A stretch of DNA of 64,000 nucleotides from the NCBI RefSeq assembly GCF_051201665.1, contig NZ_CP179210.1:1054001-1118000 (forward strand). Reading direction: 5' to 3'. Shown here piece after piece: positions 35,058 through 45,315 of this stretch. The position numbers were made by a program, and so were the translations under genes. This DNA is from Psychrobium sp051201665 (GTDB lineage: Bacteria; Pseudomonadota; Gammaproteobacteria; Enterobacterales; Psychrobiaceae). The first letter of the stretch is position 1. Each line of letters opens with the position of its first letter. A model generated the notes under the pieces. That model did no database searches, was not told the DNA's origin, and saw nothing but the letters and a program-made list of their open reading frames with translations.

Positions 35058-37381
35058 AAAAGCCCCAAGAAATCGTCAAATACCGATTGTTTCTTTTCTT
35101 TCTTTTGTGTTGTTTTACTGGTGCCTTGGCAGCTTCCTTCCTGCACTGATGCTTCGATTGCTGGAATAGCAAGCGCATTCGGACAGCCTTTGGCACTTGC
35201 AAGTCCACTCGTTGCATCAAAATAACCTGTAACGACGCTTGCCGGGTTGCCTAAGGGTAATGAAACACCGCCACGTTGTTTAACAAAATCACTATAAACA
35301 GTTAATGCACCCGTACTACCAGTAAGGCCAATTGATTTGTTGTCATCTCGTCCTAGCCAGACTACCGTCGCCTCATTATTATCAAAGCCTGCATACCAAC
35401 TGTCACGTAAATCATCAGTAGTCCCTGTCTTACCGGCTAATGCTAGTCCTTTATTTTTCCAGCGTAGTGATTTTGCAGTGCCTTTAGAGGTTACTTTGTT
35501 TAGCGCATAGCGTGTCAGGTAGCTCATTTGCGGAGTAATTGCCTGCACTGGTAGATTTTCATAGGCGTAGAAGGTTTCTTCATTTTTGGTTGTGACGGCA
35601 AGTACAGCATGGAGTTTTCGTTGTTCACCATTGTTTGCTAATGACTGATAGAGCTGCGTCACCATCCAAGGGCTTGCTTCAATAGCTCCAAGTAACATAG
35701 AAGGTCGACGTTTGAAATCGCCTTGCCATCCTGCGCGTTCAAGGCCATAGGAAATTGTATCAAGCCCCACGTCCATTCCTAGGTTAACCATCGGAATGTT
35801 ATATGAATAAGTCAGACTATCTAGAATGTTAGCTTGCCCTCTAAACTTTTTATCATAATTTAGTGGCTGCCACACTTCGCCTTCGTTGTTGGTTAGGCTA
35901 ATCGCTTGATCATCAAGCATAGTAGCAAGGTTATATTGCCCCATGTCCTCTAACGCACTGGCGACGATGAAAGGTTTAATTAAGGAGCCTATTGGCCGCT
36001 GTGCATTGAGTGCGCGATTAAATCCTGCATAATTTGCATCTTTGCCTTCCACAATGGCTTTGATTTGGCCACTACGATAATTTGCAACAACAACTGCACC
36101 CTGTAGTTTGTTAGTCTTACTTGATTTTTCTAATGTCTTTATACGGTTAGTTAGACTTTTTTGCGCGAATCTCTGCGCATTACTGTCAAGTGTCGTATAA
36201 ATAGATATTCCTGATGTATTTGAAAAGTCTTGGGTAAAGCGTGTACCGAGTTCTCTTTTGACTAATGACATAAAACCATGAAATTGGCCGTGTTTGGCAA
36301 CACTGCTCTTAAGGCCTAGCGGTGATTTAGCTGCACGTTGGTATTGTTGTGCGCTGATAAAATCTTGGTTAACCATTTGGCGTAAAATGAAATCACGTCG
36401 CTCTAATGCGCGCTCAGGATAACGACTAGGACTGTAATAACTCGGCCCTTTAATAATGGCGACTAACAGTGCTACTTGTTCTGGCATGAGTTCATCAATA
36501 GGACGGGCAAAATAGAACTCGCTGGCAAGGCCAAAGCCATTAACACTAAGCGGGCCATTTTGTCCTAAGAATACTTCGTTGAGATAGATCTCAAGCAATT
36601 CATCCTTTGAATATTTGAGTTCAATGAGTAGAGAATACAGCGCTTCTTTCGCTTTCCGTAATACAGACCGTTCGCGTGTTAAAAAGACATTTTTGACGAG
36701 CTGTTGAGTTAATGTAGAGCCGCCTTGAACAGTGCGGCCAGCTTTGATGTTTGCAACGAGCGCTCTAAGAATCGACAGCGGTGCAATGCCCTGATGCTGG
36801 TAAAAATTACGATCTTCGATATGAAGCAAGGTTGCGACGAGTAATTCTGGGATCTGCTCTCTTGGAATAAATATACGGTCTTCTTTGCTGGAGTTACTAA
36901 TACGCTTTAGCAATTTAGGCTCAATATTAAACTGCGCTAATGACTGGCGCGTTTTAAGATCTGTCATCGATTTTAAATAGTTGCCATTAAATTTCATCAT
37001 GACCCGCTGTTGCGGATATGTGGTGTCTATATATGAAAATGCACGGCGATTAATATCAATTTTAGTTTTTGAAATTGAATATTCACCGGGGGCATTAGGG
37101 GTACTGACACGGCGATAGTTAAGTGCTTCTAATTCATTAATAACTTGATTGCGGGCAATGCGCTGCTTTGGTTTTAATGTTAATGATTGGGCATAAACTT
37201 TAGCGGGGATTTGCCAGTGATCTGTCGAAAATTTCTGATCTATCTTGCTATCGAGATAGATGGCATAAGCCGCCGTAAGAACAACAACTACAATTAATAT
37301 TTTACTGAGGAAAATTACTGTTTTTCGTAACCATGTTCGTGATTTAGGTAAGGACTTTTTAGGCTGGGATTTAGAGGCCAT
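35054..37381 (-). CDS. mrcB: Penicillin-binding protein 1B (bifunctional transglycosylase/transpeptidase)
   Basis: The 775-residue class A PBP builds peptidoglycan. After a basic tail and one membrane helix (about 20-42) comes a UB2H-like region (the LpoB partner site), then the GT51 domain with the catalytic glutamate in EDRNFYQHQGI, and a transpeptidase with SxxK (GSLIKPF), SxN (SYN) and KTG (AGKTGTTDD). ATG 37381 (MASKSQPKK) is preferred over a TTG 33 bases upstream. It is monocistronic. Confidence 0.93.
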   Translation of the reverse strand: MASKSQPKKSLPKSRTWLRKTVIFLSKILIVVVVLTAAYAIYLDSKIDQKFSTDHWQIPAKVYAQSLTLKPKQRIARNQVINELEALNYRRVSTPNAPGEYSISKTKIDINRRAFSYIDTTYPQQRVMMKFNGNYLKSMTDLKTRQSLAQFNIEPKLLKRISNSSKEDRIFIPREQIPELLVATLLHIEDRNFYQHQGIAPLSILRALVANIKAGRTVQGGSTLTQQLVKNVFLTRERSVLRKAKEALYSLLIELKYSKDELLEIYLNEVFLGQNGPLSVNGFGLASEFYFARPIDELMPEQVALLVAIIKGPSYYSPSRYPERALERRDFILRQMVNQDFISAQQYQRAAKSPLGLKSSVAKHGQFHGFMSLVKRELGTRFTQDFSNTSGISIYTTLDSNAQRFAQKSLTNRIKTLEKSSKTNKLQGAVVVANYRSGQIKAIVEGKDANYAGFNRALNAQRPIGSLIKPFIVASALEDMGQYNLATMLDDQAISLTNNEGEVWQPLNYDKKFRGQANILDSLTYSYNIPMVNLGMDVGLDTISYGLERAGWQGDFKRRPSMLLGAIEASPWMVTQLYQSLANNGEQRKLHAVLAVTTKNEETFYAYENLPVQAITPQMSYLTRYALNKVTSKGTAKSLRWKNKGLALAGKTGTTDDLRDSWYAGFDNNEATVVWLGRDDNKSIGLTGSTGALTVYSDFVKQRGGVSLPLGNPASVVTGYFDATSGLASAKGCPNALAIPAIEASVQEGSCQGTSKTTQKKEKKQSVFDDFLGLF

Positions 37382-37519
37382 GCAACAATATCTCAATACT
37401 CGAATTATCAACAATCATCCATCGACATAATGAATGAAGTCATAGTGTAAAGTGCGATGTAGGTGGTTGGCAATCAATAAATAATTGAATCTTTGGTACT
37501 TCCTTGTACCGGCCTTTTG

Positions 37520-39502
37520 TTAACGACGTAATGTAAAATGGACAGTAATTTCTTTTAACTGATGACTTAATTGAGTGAGATGCTCACTGGCACTCGCTAA
37601 ATTATTAATGCCCTGTGTATTGTGTTGGGCGACTTCATTAATTTCATTTAATGATTGATCTATTTCATGGGTACCTGCCGATTGTTGTTGCGCGGCGTCC
37701 GCTATCTGCTCCGCAGTGGATGAAATTTTAGTCATACCCTGATGAGAGCTGTTAATCGCAGCCGCTGTTTGCGCTGCTGCATCAATAGTCAGTTGCGCTT
37801 GTTTGGAGCCATTGCCCATGACAACAACTGCATCACTGGTATCTTGTTGCAGTAAGGCAATCATTTCTTCGATATGTAGGGTCGACTCTTGCGTTTTTTG
37901 CGCTAATTGGCGTACTTCATCAGCAACAACAGCGAAACCGCGACCTTGTTCTCCTGCCCGTGCTGCTTCAATAGCCGCATTTAATGCCAATAAATTTGTT
38001 TGATCTGCAATACCGCGAATCACCTCCAAAATAGTCCCAATCTCTTGCGATTTTGATTCGACTTTTTGGATAACATTAGTGGCGTTGGTGACTTCATTCG
38101 CGAGGGTATTGATATTGCTGATGGTGGTATCAACCAATCCGTTGGCTTTGGTTGATAATAATTCGACATCATTGGTTAAAGAGGCTACTTGTTGCGCATT
38201 ACTAGCAACGCTTTCGACTGTTGATGAGATATTATTCATCGCTGTACTCACCGTTGAAATGGCTGATTGTTGCTGCGTTAAGCTGGTAATTGATTGTGTT
38301 GAGATTGCGCTAGTTTCGTCTGCTGCGGTTGAAAGCTCATGAGTGATAGTACTGATATCACTAACAATGGTGTTTAGATTGTCAGCCATAATAGCCATGG
38401 CGCCGTAGACACCGCTAGCATGTTCTGTATCAATAAATTGACCTGTTAAATCACCTTTTGAAATCTGGCAGGCAATGGTTTCCATGTCCTTAGGCTCTCC
38501 GCCAAGCGGTGTGATAACGCTTTTGGTTAGATACAGTGCAAAAACAATCACGAAAATGACCGAAATAATAAGGACGAAAAACATTACTTTTTGCAGCTGA
38601 CTAATTGGAGCAAAGGCCTCTGCTTCGTCAATTTCGACGAGTAATACCCATTGAACGTTGTCTATTTTCAGCGGTGTGTAAGCGGATAATACTGAGTTTC
38701 CATTGTAATCAATAATTGATTGTGTGCCTGCATTGCCCGCAATGCCTTCGCGAACGCTAGTAGTGTCCACACCATTTTTTTCGATGGTGCCAGCAAAACT
38801 AGCTTGTACACTATGACCTTTGGGATCTAGATAAGAATTAGAACGCATTTTAAAATCACTGCCTACTAAGTAGCTTTCACCTGTCTCCCCCATACCGTCA
38901 CGTTGCTGCATTAATCTGTTGATGTGCTCTAATGACAGTTGTAGGGCAATCGTACCTACCATTTTTCCGTTAGTGATTAATGGCTGCGCAATAAATGCTG
39001 CTGGTTCATTGTTACTTGGTGCGTAGGGATCAAAATCTTCCAGTTGATATTGTTGAGTGCTTTTTACTCTATTAAACAAAGTCGCAAGGTTTGAATCACT
39101 GTATTTTCCGTCAACAAGGTTGGTTTGATAATCCGCTTCACGTTCTGTGGAGTAAAATATTTGCCCGTCATTTGAAATAATAAAAAGATCATAAAAACCA
39201 TAACTATCAATGAAGTGCTTAAAATACTCGTGGTGTTGGTGAGCTGACTTGCTGGCCAATGCTTGAGTAGAAAAATCAAGATTTTTCGCTGCTGAATTTG
39301 CTAACAAGGATAAGTTAGCGCGGCGCTCGTTGAAATAATTTTCTATTTCTACTTGTTTAATGGCTCTTATCGATGTGAGCTGTTTATAGGCTTGTTTTTC
39401 TAGTGACTGACTTGATGTGATTAATGTGTACAAGCTAATCATTAGCGCTGGGATGATGCCAATGATAAGCGATGAGATAAGAAGTTTGTGTTGTAATCTC
39501 AT
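37520..39502 (-). CDS. Methyl-accepting chemotaxis protein (dCache sensor)
   Basis: The 660-residue receptor has an N-terminal membrane helix (8-28), a periplasmic double-Cache-like domain (about 35-295, with STEREADYQTNLV and GYFxx-like elements), a second helix (305-327), HAMP and a cytoplasmic signalling domain with the conserved tip DQTNLLALNAAIEAARAGEQG. dCache domains bind small ligands such as amino or organic acids. The ligand is unknown. It looks intact, unlike the other receptor in this window. Confidence 0.9.
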   Translation of the reverse strand: MRLQHKLLISSLIIGIIPALMISLYTLITSSQSLEKQAYKQLTSIRAIKQVEIENYFNERRANLSLLANSAAKNLDFSTQALASKSAHQHHEYFKHFIDSYGFYDLFIISNDGQIFYSTEREADYQTNLVDGKYSDSNLATLFNRVKSTQQYQLEDFDPYAPSNNEPAAFIAQPLITNGKMVGTIALQLSLEHINRLMQQRDGMGETGESYLVGSDFKMRSNSYLDPKGHSVQASFAGTIEKNGVDTTSVREGIAGNAGTQSIIDYNGNSVLSAYTPLKIDNVQWVLLVEIDEAEAFAPISQLQKVMFFVLIISVIFVIVFALYLTKSVITPLGGEPKDMETIACQISKGDLTGQFIDTEHASGVYGAMAIMADNLNTIVSDISTITHELSTAADETSAISTQSITSLTQQQSAISTVSTAMNNISSTVESVASNAQQVASLTNDVELLSTKANGLVDTTISNINTLANEVTNATNVIQKVESKSQEIGTILEVIRGIADQTNLLALNAAIEAARAGEQGRGFAVVADEVRQLAQKTQESTLHIEEMIALLQQDTSDAVVVMGNGSKQAQLTIDAAAQTAAAINSSHQGMTKISSTAEQIADAAQQQSAGTHEIDQSLNEINEVAQHNTQGINNLASASEHLTQLSHQLKEITVHFTLRR

Positions 39503-39540
39503 GATTTAATTGATTCCGATGTCTATTTTATTTTTTATTA

Positions 39541-39767
39541 GGGCGTGTTGATCTTTAAAGCCTAGTTTTTGAACAGCATAGTAACTTGGTATAATAATTT
39601 CTCCAAAAACAAAAACACCAAAGAAACTATGCCGCGAACAATGCTATCAAATGAACAGTGGAAAAAGCTATCTAATCTTATGATTTTTACAGGTCGTGTT
39701 TATCAAAAATGTGACCACAGAAAAGCGTTTTAGGGAATTCTTTATAGGATGCGAACAGGCTGCCCAT
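39541..39767 (+). mobile_element. IS5-family remnant (left end and transposase N-terminus)
   Basis: The left end GGGCGTGTTGATCTTTAAAG resembles IS5-family termini. From ATG 39629 the frame reads MPRTMLSNEQWKKL, then GRVYQKCDHRKAF, a TAG stop (39731-39733) and GILYRMRTGCP. This is the typical N-terminus of IS427-like IS5 transposases. The element breaks off at about 39767, where RND-pump sequence begins. No right end is present. It is inactive. Confidence 0.8.
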
Positions 39768-40277
39768 GACTTGATATACCTGATTACTTCGGTGATTGGA
39801 GCACTACCTTTTGGTATTTTTGGTGCCTTGGTATCTGTATGGCTAACTGGGTTAACTAACGACGTTTATTTTCAAATCGGTCTTGTAACGTTACTAGGTC
39901 TGGCGAGTAAAAATGCCATCTTGATTGTCGAATATGCGCTGATGAAGAAACAAGAAGGCTGGAGTACAGGTGCATCAGCATTAGAAGCTGCGCGTTTGCG
40001 TTTCAGATCTATTGTGATGACATCACTAGCCTTTATCTTAGGCGTTGTGCCATTAGCATTAAGCTCTGGCGCTGGTGCTGGCGCTCGTCATAGTGTCGGT
40101 ACAGGTGTTATGGGCGGTATGATTGCGGCGACTTTCCTTGCTATCTTCTTTGTGCCGTTGTTCTTCTATTGGCTGACAGATCGCAAGATGTCAGATAAGC
40201 GTCCAAAGAGTGAAGTGATACAAGAAATTAGTGAGCATCACGAGCGAGAACTGGCTGCTGAGAAAGCCGCTGATTAA
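39768..40277 (+). pseudogene. RND multidrug efflux pump (AcrB-type), 3' fragment
   Basis: About 169 residues match only the last part of AcrB-type pumps: ALVSVWLTGLTNDVYFQIGL, KNAILIVEYAL, LEAARLRFRSIVMTSLAFIL, and VGTGVMGGMIAATFLAIFFVP, the final transmembrane helices. Full pumps are about 1030-1050 residues. The upstream 85 percent is missing and replaced by an IS5-family remnant. No start codon or adaptor gene is present. A terminator follows, consistent with the end of a former operon. Confidence 0.88.
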
Positions 40278-40303
40278 TACTTAACAGGTTCTCTTTCAAT
40301 AAC

Positions 40304-40338
40304 AAAAGCCTCGATGTTGATAGCATTGAGGCTTTTTT
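40304..40338 (+). terminator. Rho-independent terminator
   Basis: Stem AAAAGCCTCGATG / CATTGAGGCTTTT (one wobble pair) with a 7-base loop is followed by a T run. It closed the RND pump operon. Confidence 0.85.
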
Positions 40339-40409
40339 ATTGTTTCTCTCATTTCGATTAGTTGAACATGATATATTCCTTAGAGCATAATAATGTAGAG
40401 ATGGAAGTC

Positions 40410-41522
40410 ATGGTAAAAGCTAGCTTAAAAATAACGATTGTCATGGTAACAAGTTTGTTTTTATTATCGTTAAGATTACACGCTGCTCAATATACTTTGG
40501 AACTTATTAGCGATGATGTATCGGTTCCTTGGGGAATTACCCAGTTACCAGATAATTCATTATTAGTGACAGATAGAAAAGGCACTATGCGGGTAATCAC
40601 TCTCCAAGGAACATCTACGCAAGTTACCGGTTTACCTAAGATAGTTGCCAAAGGCCAAGGGGGTTTACTTGATGTTGTGCTTCACCCTGATTATTCAGCT
40701 AACGGCTGGGTCTATTTCTCCTATAGCACGGGAGAAAACGGGCGCATAAATACGGCAATTAGTCGCGCTAAATTAGCTAAATCACAAGCTGATTATCAAT
40801 TAACTCACCTAGAAACATTGTATCTGGCTGAACCTTATAATAGCGGCGGCGCGCACTTTGGTAGCCGAATTGCCTTTGATAAAGATAACTATCTCTATTT
40901 TTCAATTGGCGATCGTGGTCAGCGCGATATCAATCCACAAGATCTAAATCGTGATGCTGGCAAGATCTATCGTTTGCATGATGATGGACGCATCCCGAAA
41001 GATAATCCATTCGTCGCTAAAAATAATGTTAAAACGGCAGTGTTTAGCTACGGGCATCGCAATCCACAAGGCTTGGCTTTTAATCCTCATACGCAAGCAA
41101 TATGGTCTCACGAACATGGCCCTAAAGGGGGGGACGAGCTCAATATAATTAGTAAAGGCAAGAATTATGGTTGGCCTGTGATCAGTTATGGCGTTAATTA
41201 CAGTGGCAGTAGTTTTACTGATTTAACGAAAAAGCAAGGCATGGAGCAACCTATTACGTATTGGGTGCCGTCGATTGCGCCATCGGGCATGTCATTTGTT
41301 ACCAGTGATAAATACCCTGAACTAAAAAGTAACTTATTAATAGGCTCATTGAAATTTGCTAAGTTAATTGCGGTGAGTATCACGGGAAATAAAGTGATAA
41401 AGCAGCATGATGTACTTAAAAGTGTGGGTCGTCTGCGCAGTGTAGTTCAAGGTCGCGATAATCATATTTATCTAGGGATAGATGGCCGTGGTGTATTTCG
41501 TTTAGTGCCTGTTAATAATTAA
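40410..41522 (+). CDS. PQQ-dependent sugar dehydrogenase-like (soluble aldose dehydrogenase family)
   Basis: The 370-residue protein has a signal peptide (MVKASLKITIVMVTSLFLLS, cleavage after LHA) and a six-bladed beta-propeller. It shows family motifs GLLDVVLHPDY, a calcium/PQQ-site region with GSRIAFDKDNYLYFSIGDRG, YGHRNPQG and HEHGPKGGDELN. Such enzymes oxidise sugars in the periplasm using PQQ. ATG 40410 has GGAAG at good spacing and begins the signal peptide. An upstream ATG at 40362 would bury it. It is flanked by terminators, so monocistronic. Confidence 0.87.
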   Translation: MVKASLKITIVMVTSLFLLSLRLHAAQYTLELISDDVSVPWGITQLPDNSLLVTDRKGTMRVITLQGTSTQVTGLPKIVAKGQGGLLDVVLHPDYSANGWVYFSYSTGENGRINTAISRAKLAKSQADYQLTHLETLYLAEPYNSGGAHFGSRIAFDKDNYLYFSIGDRGQRDINPQDLNRDAGKIYRLHDDGRIPKDNPFVAKNNVKTAVFSYGHRNPQGLAFNPHTQAIWSHEHGPKGGDELNIISKGKNYGWPVISYGVNYSGSSFTDLTKKQGMEQPITYWVPSIAPSGMSFVTSDKYPELKSNLLIGSLKFAKLIAVSITGNKVIKQHDVLKSVGRLRSVVQGRDNHIYLGIDGRGVFRLVPVNN

Positions 41523-41533
41523 ATCCACAACCT

Positions 41534-41580
41534 AAAAATAGCTCAACAACCAATAGTCTTATGTTGTTGAGCTATTTTTT
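41534..41580. terminator. Rho-independent terminator, bidirectional
   Basis: The long stem AAAAATAGCTCAACAAC / GTTGTTGAGCTATTTTT is flanked by A and T runs, between the convergent sugar dehydrogenase and YHYH genes. Confidence 0.88.
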
Positions 41581-42733
41581 ATTGTCCTACAAACGCTGAT
41601 GCATCTAACGTAAAGGACGCATTTGGTGTCCCAAACCCACAGATAGGCCCGTAGGGATAATCGTCGGTGTAGTAATAGCCGTAGTTTCCATACTCATCAG
41701 TCATGCCATTACACTCATCAAGATCGCCACTACCTGCTAAGAAATACCAATCTTCGACAAAGATACCACGGGGATGAGTATTAATTGATGGTGCTTCAAT
41801 GTTCGATCCCGTCGGCGTAGTTCGCTCACTGGTAGAGGTACGCCAGCTTGACGTTACTTTCTTTAAGCTGTTACTCGCTTTGTCGTAAATGTAATGGCCG
41901 TAAATGGGGAAACCATCTGGCGCAAATCCAATAACAGGCGAGCCACTGGCATCTACGTCTTGAGAGTTCAATGGTAAGGTTACAGCTGATTCATGATGAG
42001 ACAAACCTTGATTGTCGCCGTGATAATGATAACGACCATCAAAAGCGTGCCCAGTATAATTATCTAAGGTAACGATATCTGGATTATTAGCGGGGACGGC
42101 ATACCAATCGGCATTTAAACCACATTGTGTACGCGTCCCAAGGCCAACATTAAGTGGTGCATTAATATCAGGGTGATAGCAAAATGCTGAGTCCATATCC
42201 AAATCAACGCCATTGAGCAAAATGCCATTTAGAGTCAACATACCGCCAATTTTTTCAACATAGATTGGAGTTGATATTTTACTTGGAAATCGCGGCACCG
42301 TTAACGTGTATTGGTTGGCATTTTGTTTTACAACGGATGCAAAATCTTTTCCTGTTGTCGTGTTAGTGCCAACATCGTGATTGGGAATATTATTGCTGAC
42401 AAAGGTGCAATGCGTCGCTGTTGCAGTGACTGTTAACTGACTTTGATGATTGATCTGTTGCTGTGCGTCGTAGATAGTGGCTTGATAGCTACCGATATAA
42501 GCTGCGCAATCAGGATCGCGATTAGTTAATTTAGCGTAACTAATATCACCCTGTGGGTTTTTAGTTAAATTATTATCCGGCACACTTGGCGTTGGCGTTG
42601 GCGTTGGCGTCGGAGCCGGAGTCGGAGTGACAGGCTCTACTGCTGTACTACTCGAACTGCCGCCACATCCAGACACTAAAGTTAGAGCTAATGCAGACAA
42701 CACTAGCGATTTTTTCATTGGTATGCGGTGCAT
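41579..42733 (-). CDS. YHYH-domain lipoprotein
   Basis: The 384-residue protein has a lipobox (ALTLVSGC) then a Thr-Pro repeat linker (PTPTPTPTP), coded by a 6-bp DNA repeat that could vary in length. The C-terminal YHYH domain contains the naming motif (GRYHYHGDNQGLSHH) and a histidine/acid-rich second half (CNGMTDEYGNYGYYYTDDYPYGPICG). The domain is of unknown function and may bind metal. ATG 42733 with GAGACG is chosen. ATG 42718 (MKKSLVL) is also possible, and a longer frame to 42835 is not credible. Confidence 0.8.
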   Translation of the reverse strand: MHRIPMKKSLVLSALALTLVSGCGGSSSSTAVEPVTPTPAPTPTPTPTPSVPDNNLTKNPQGDISYAKLTNRDPDCAAYIGSYQATIYDAQQQINHQSQLTVTATATHCTFVSNNIPNHDVGTNTTTGKDFASVVKQNANQYTLTVPRFPSKISTPIYVEKIGGMLTLNGILLNGVDLDMDSAFCYHPDINAPLNVGLGTRTQCGLNADWYAVPANNPDIVTLDNYTGHAFDGRYHYHGDNQGLSHHESAVTLPLNSQDVDASGSPVIGFAPDGFPIYGHYIYDKASNSLKKVTSSWRTSTSERTTPTGSNIEAPSINTHPRGIFVEDWYFLAGSGDLDECNGMTDEYGNYGYYYTDDYPYGPICGFGTPNASFTLDASAFVGQ

Positions 42734-43044
42734 AGAAACGTCTCGATAATCAGTATAAATTAACTGTACCTCAAGACGCCCTGCGATGGTATAGCGACAA
42801 ATTAAAGAACCGTAAAGACAGTAAAGTAACGTCAATTATGAATAATTAATAGATCGACCAATCAATGTGAGACGACAATAATTTTAATGCCTCGATATCA
42901 ACAAACGAGTTACCTTTTTGATTCCGTGCTGTGACTAACTCTTATGGGTTATCAGACGGCGGATTACTATGTAATTGGAGGGCGGTTTTCAAGTGCTTTT
43001 GAAGATCTATTATATAAAAGAAGAAAGATGGGGCAATCGGCTTT
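42734..43044. other. Intergenic/decayed region with no recognised gene
   Basis: No convincing gene is seen. A plus-strand frame at 42944-43162 runs opposite to the permease remnant and has no recognisable content. The area probably includes the deleted 3' part of the lactate permease gene. Confidence 0.5.
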
Positions 43045-44087
43045 TCATAAGTTTGTTTTTAACAAGCGCACCATAGGAATTGTGAATATTAATACAAAAC
43101 CAGCACTGATAATGGTTTTTGTTGATTCACTGACCGCACTGCTAAATATTTTACCGCGATGACCTGATTTACCTTGTAATAACAATGCAACCAATGCGCT
43201 GATAATAAGCAAACCGCCGGGTAAATAAAGTGGACTAAAGGCGACATCAACGCCAACCTCACCTAAAATGTCTTTGGCGCCAATGTTGATTCCTGCGAGT
43301 AAAGCTTTGAAATCGCCGAATACACGAGTAATAACGCAACAAATGGCGACATTTTATTATTGGCAGTGGCAACATCTGTTTTAATCTCTAAACCTTCTTT
43401 CCAGCTGCGATTAGCGCCGAAAAAGCGCGTAAGCATCATCACCATAAACAGCGGCATTGCAGTGCCAATAATGGCATGAATAATGGCAACATCTGCGGTA
43501 ATCAGTTGTAGATATTGATCCTATGTCCAGCCTTGCGTCGCAAGAGTGGCTTCAATTGCTGTGGTATCTAATCCTTTGTTAACACCGATAACAATTGGCG
43601 TACCAACAGCGCCAAATGATACGGGGGTTGATTGAATCATCATCCCCATTAACACAGCGGCGACAGCAGGAAAGCCAATAGCAACCAGCAATGGAGCGGC
43701 AATTGCGGCAGGGGTACCAAAGCCGGACGCACCTTCGATAAAGGTACCAAAACACCAAGCTATAACGATTGCTTGAATACGTCGATCTGGCGATACATTA
43801 GTAAAACCTTGACGTATCACTTGAATCGCACCAGTGTGTTTTAACGTGTTGAGCAAGAATATGGCGCCAAAAACAATCCATAACACAGATGCTGTAATTC
43901 CTAACCCTTGCAGCACTGAAGCAATGACTCTGTTGGTTGACATGTCCCACACCAAAATTGCTAATGCAGCGGTAGCTGCTAACACGACTGGCATGGCTTT
44001 TTTAGCTGGCCAGTGAAGGCCAACGAGCAGGACAGCAGCTAGTATTATTGGTACTAGTGCTAATCCACCTAAGGTTAATTTGTTCAT
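43045..44087 (-). pseudogene. lldP: L-lactate permease (LctP/LldP family), disrupted
   Basis: From ATG 44087 the frame shows LctP-family sequence (GALSILV-type helices, FGTFIEGASGFGTPAAIAAPLLVAIG) until a TAG at 43521-43523. The same frame continues (IIGTAMPLFMVMMLTRFFG) to near 43360. Then the match jumps frame (VFGDFKALLAGINIGAKDIL, LYLPGGLLIISALVALLLQG) and ends at 43045. At least one stop, one frameshift and probable small deletions are present, and about 150-170 C-terminal residues are missing. It is clearly inactive. The divergent LysR gene may have been its regulator. Confidence 0.88.
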
Positions 44088-44337
44088 GATCGGGACTCCT
44101 AATTATGTTTATAGTTTTATTTATGATCCGATTTGGGATGTAGTCTTCCTATTTTGCTGTCGCCGACGATGTATTGGCCTTAACACGTCCTAACTTGCAA
44201 GGTCATCGTTAGCTATCGCTTTACTTGAACTGAAAATAGACAGCGCAAGTTGTAGCAATGTACAATTTACTCAACTGTTGATATATATTGATAAAAGAGA
44301 TTCTCTTTTTCTTTTTTTTACATAATAAAGGTGTGAA

Positions 44338-45243
44338 ATGCTTAAAGCTGATGACGTATTTTTATTCGTGCAGGTCGTCGAAGAAGGCTCTTTTTCTAAA
44401 GTAGCCAATAAGTTAGAAATTACTAACTCTGTGGTAAGTAAACGTATTGGCCGTTTAGAAGCCGACTTAAATGTGCAGTTACTTTATCGCACCACACGTA
44501 AATTAAGTTTAACGGATGCAGGCCGTGCTTTGTATGGCAAAGCGCGTTTGGCCAAACAAGCATTACAAGATGCTCAAGATACCGTTACTGGCTATGGTGA
44601 TACCATGCGCGGCAAGATTAAAGTGACAGCGCCTGCCGTATCTGCGCAGGTCATTGTTAGCGATGCAATAGCGCAGTTTTGTCAGCAATATCCTGAAGTC
44701 GAAGTTGAGCTGGTGGTGAGTAATCGAGTCATGAATATTCTTGATGAAGGATATGACTTAGCGATCCGCACGGCTTATCTTGAAGACTCATCGCTCATTG
44801 CTCGCCGTTTGATTAATTCGGATTGGGTGATTTGTGCCAGTCCTGCCTATCTTAACAAGCACGGTATACCAACGCACCCAACAGAGCTTGAGGAGCACGA
44901 TTGCTTAATCTACAAATACGAAGGGCAAGGCGCTGAAACATGGCGATTTATTGAGAATGACACCGAGTTTAATATGCAAGTTAAAGGACGTATTCATTCC
45001 AATAACCTCGACTCATTACGCCGCGGTGCACTTGCGGGTGTTGGTATTGCTTATTTACCACGCGTGTTGGTATGCGGAGATTTAGATGACGGAAAGTTGG
45101 TATCGATATTAAGTAATTTCGTCGGTAAAAAACTCGGTGTATACGCCGTATATCCACGAAGTCGTCAACCTGATAAAAAGCTAAATCTATTGGTAGAGCA
45201 TCTTAGAGGTTGTTTTCAGAATAGAAAAGAGATGTTTTATTAG
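44338..45243 (+). CDS. LysR-family transcriptional regulator
   Basis: The 301-residue protein has a full winged helix (residues 3-62, SFSKVANKLEITNSVVSKRIGRLE) and a complete effector domain, CrgA/AaeR-like in type. It is divergent from the disrupted lactate permease and convergent with the DcaP-like porin. It was perhaps a regulator of that transport set. The effector is unknown. The preceding intergenic region has a T-rich stretch but no clear operator seen by eye. Confidence 0.88.
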   Translation: MLKADDVFLFVQVVEEGSFSKVANKLEITNSVVSKRIGRLEADLNVQLLYRTTRKLSLTDAGRALYGKARLAKQALQDAQDTVTGYGDTMRGKIKVTAPAVSAQVIVSDAIAQFCQQYPEVEVELVVSNRVMNILDEGYDLAIRTAYLEDSSLIARRLINSDWVICASPAYLNKHGIPTHPTELEEHDCLIYKYEGQGAETWRFIENDTEFNMQVKGRIHSNNLDSLRRGALAGVGIAYLPRVLVCGDLDDGKLVSILSNFVGKKLGVYAVYPRSRQPDKKLNLLVEHLRGCFQNRKEMFY

Positions 45244-45260
45244 GATGGATATTCACGTAG

Positions 45261-45297
45261 AAAGGCGTGCAAGGAGAGAGAGCGACACGCCTTTATT
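45261..45297. terminator. Rho-independent terminator, bidirectional
   Basis: Stem AAAGGCGTG / CACGCCTTT with a 16-base loop followed by TATTT, between the convergent LysR and porin genes. Confidence 0.65.
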
Positions 45298-45315
45298 TGA
45301 CCTATCTAAACGAGA

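Noticed and set aside
42944..43162. 72-codon plus-strand frame
   Set aside because: It lies opposite the lactate permease remnant and has no recognisable domain or ribosome site.
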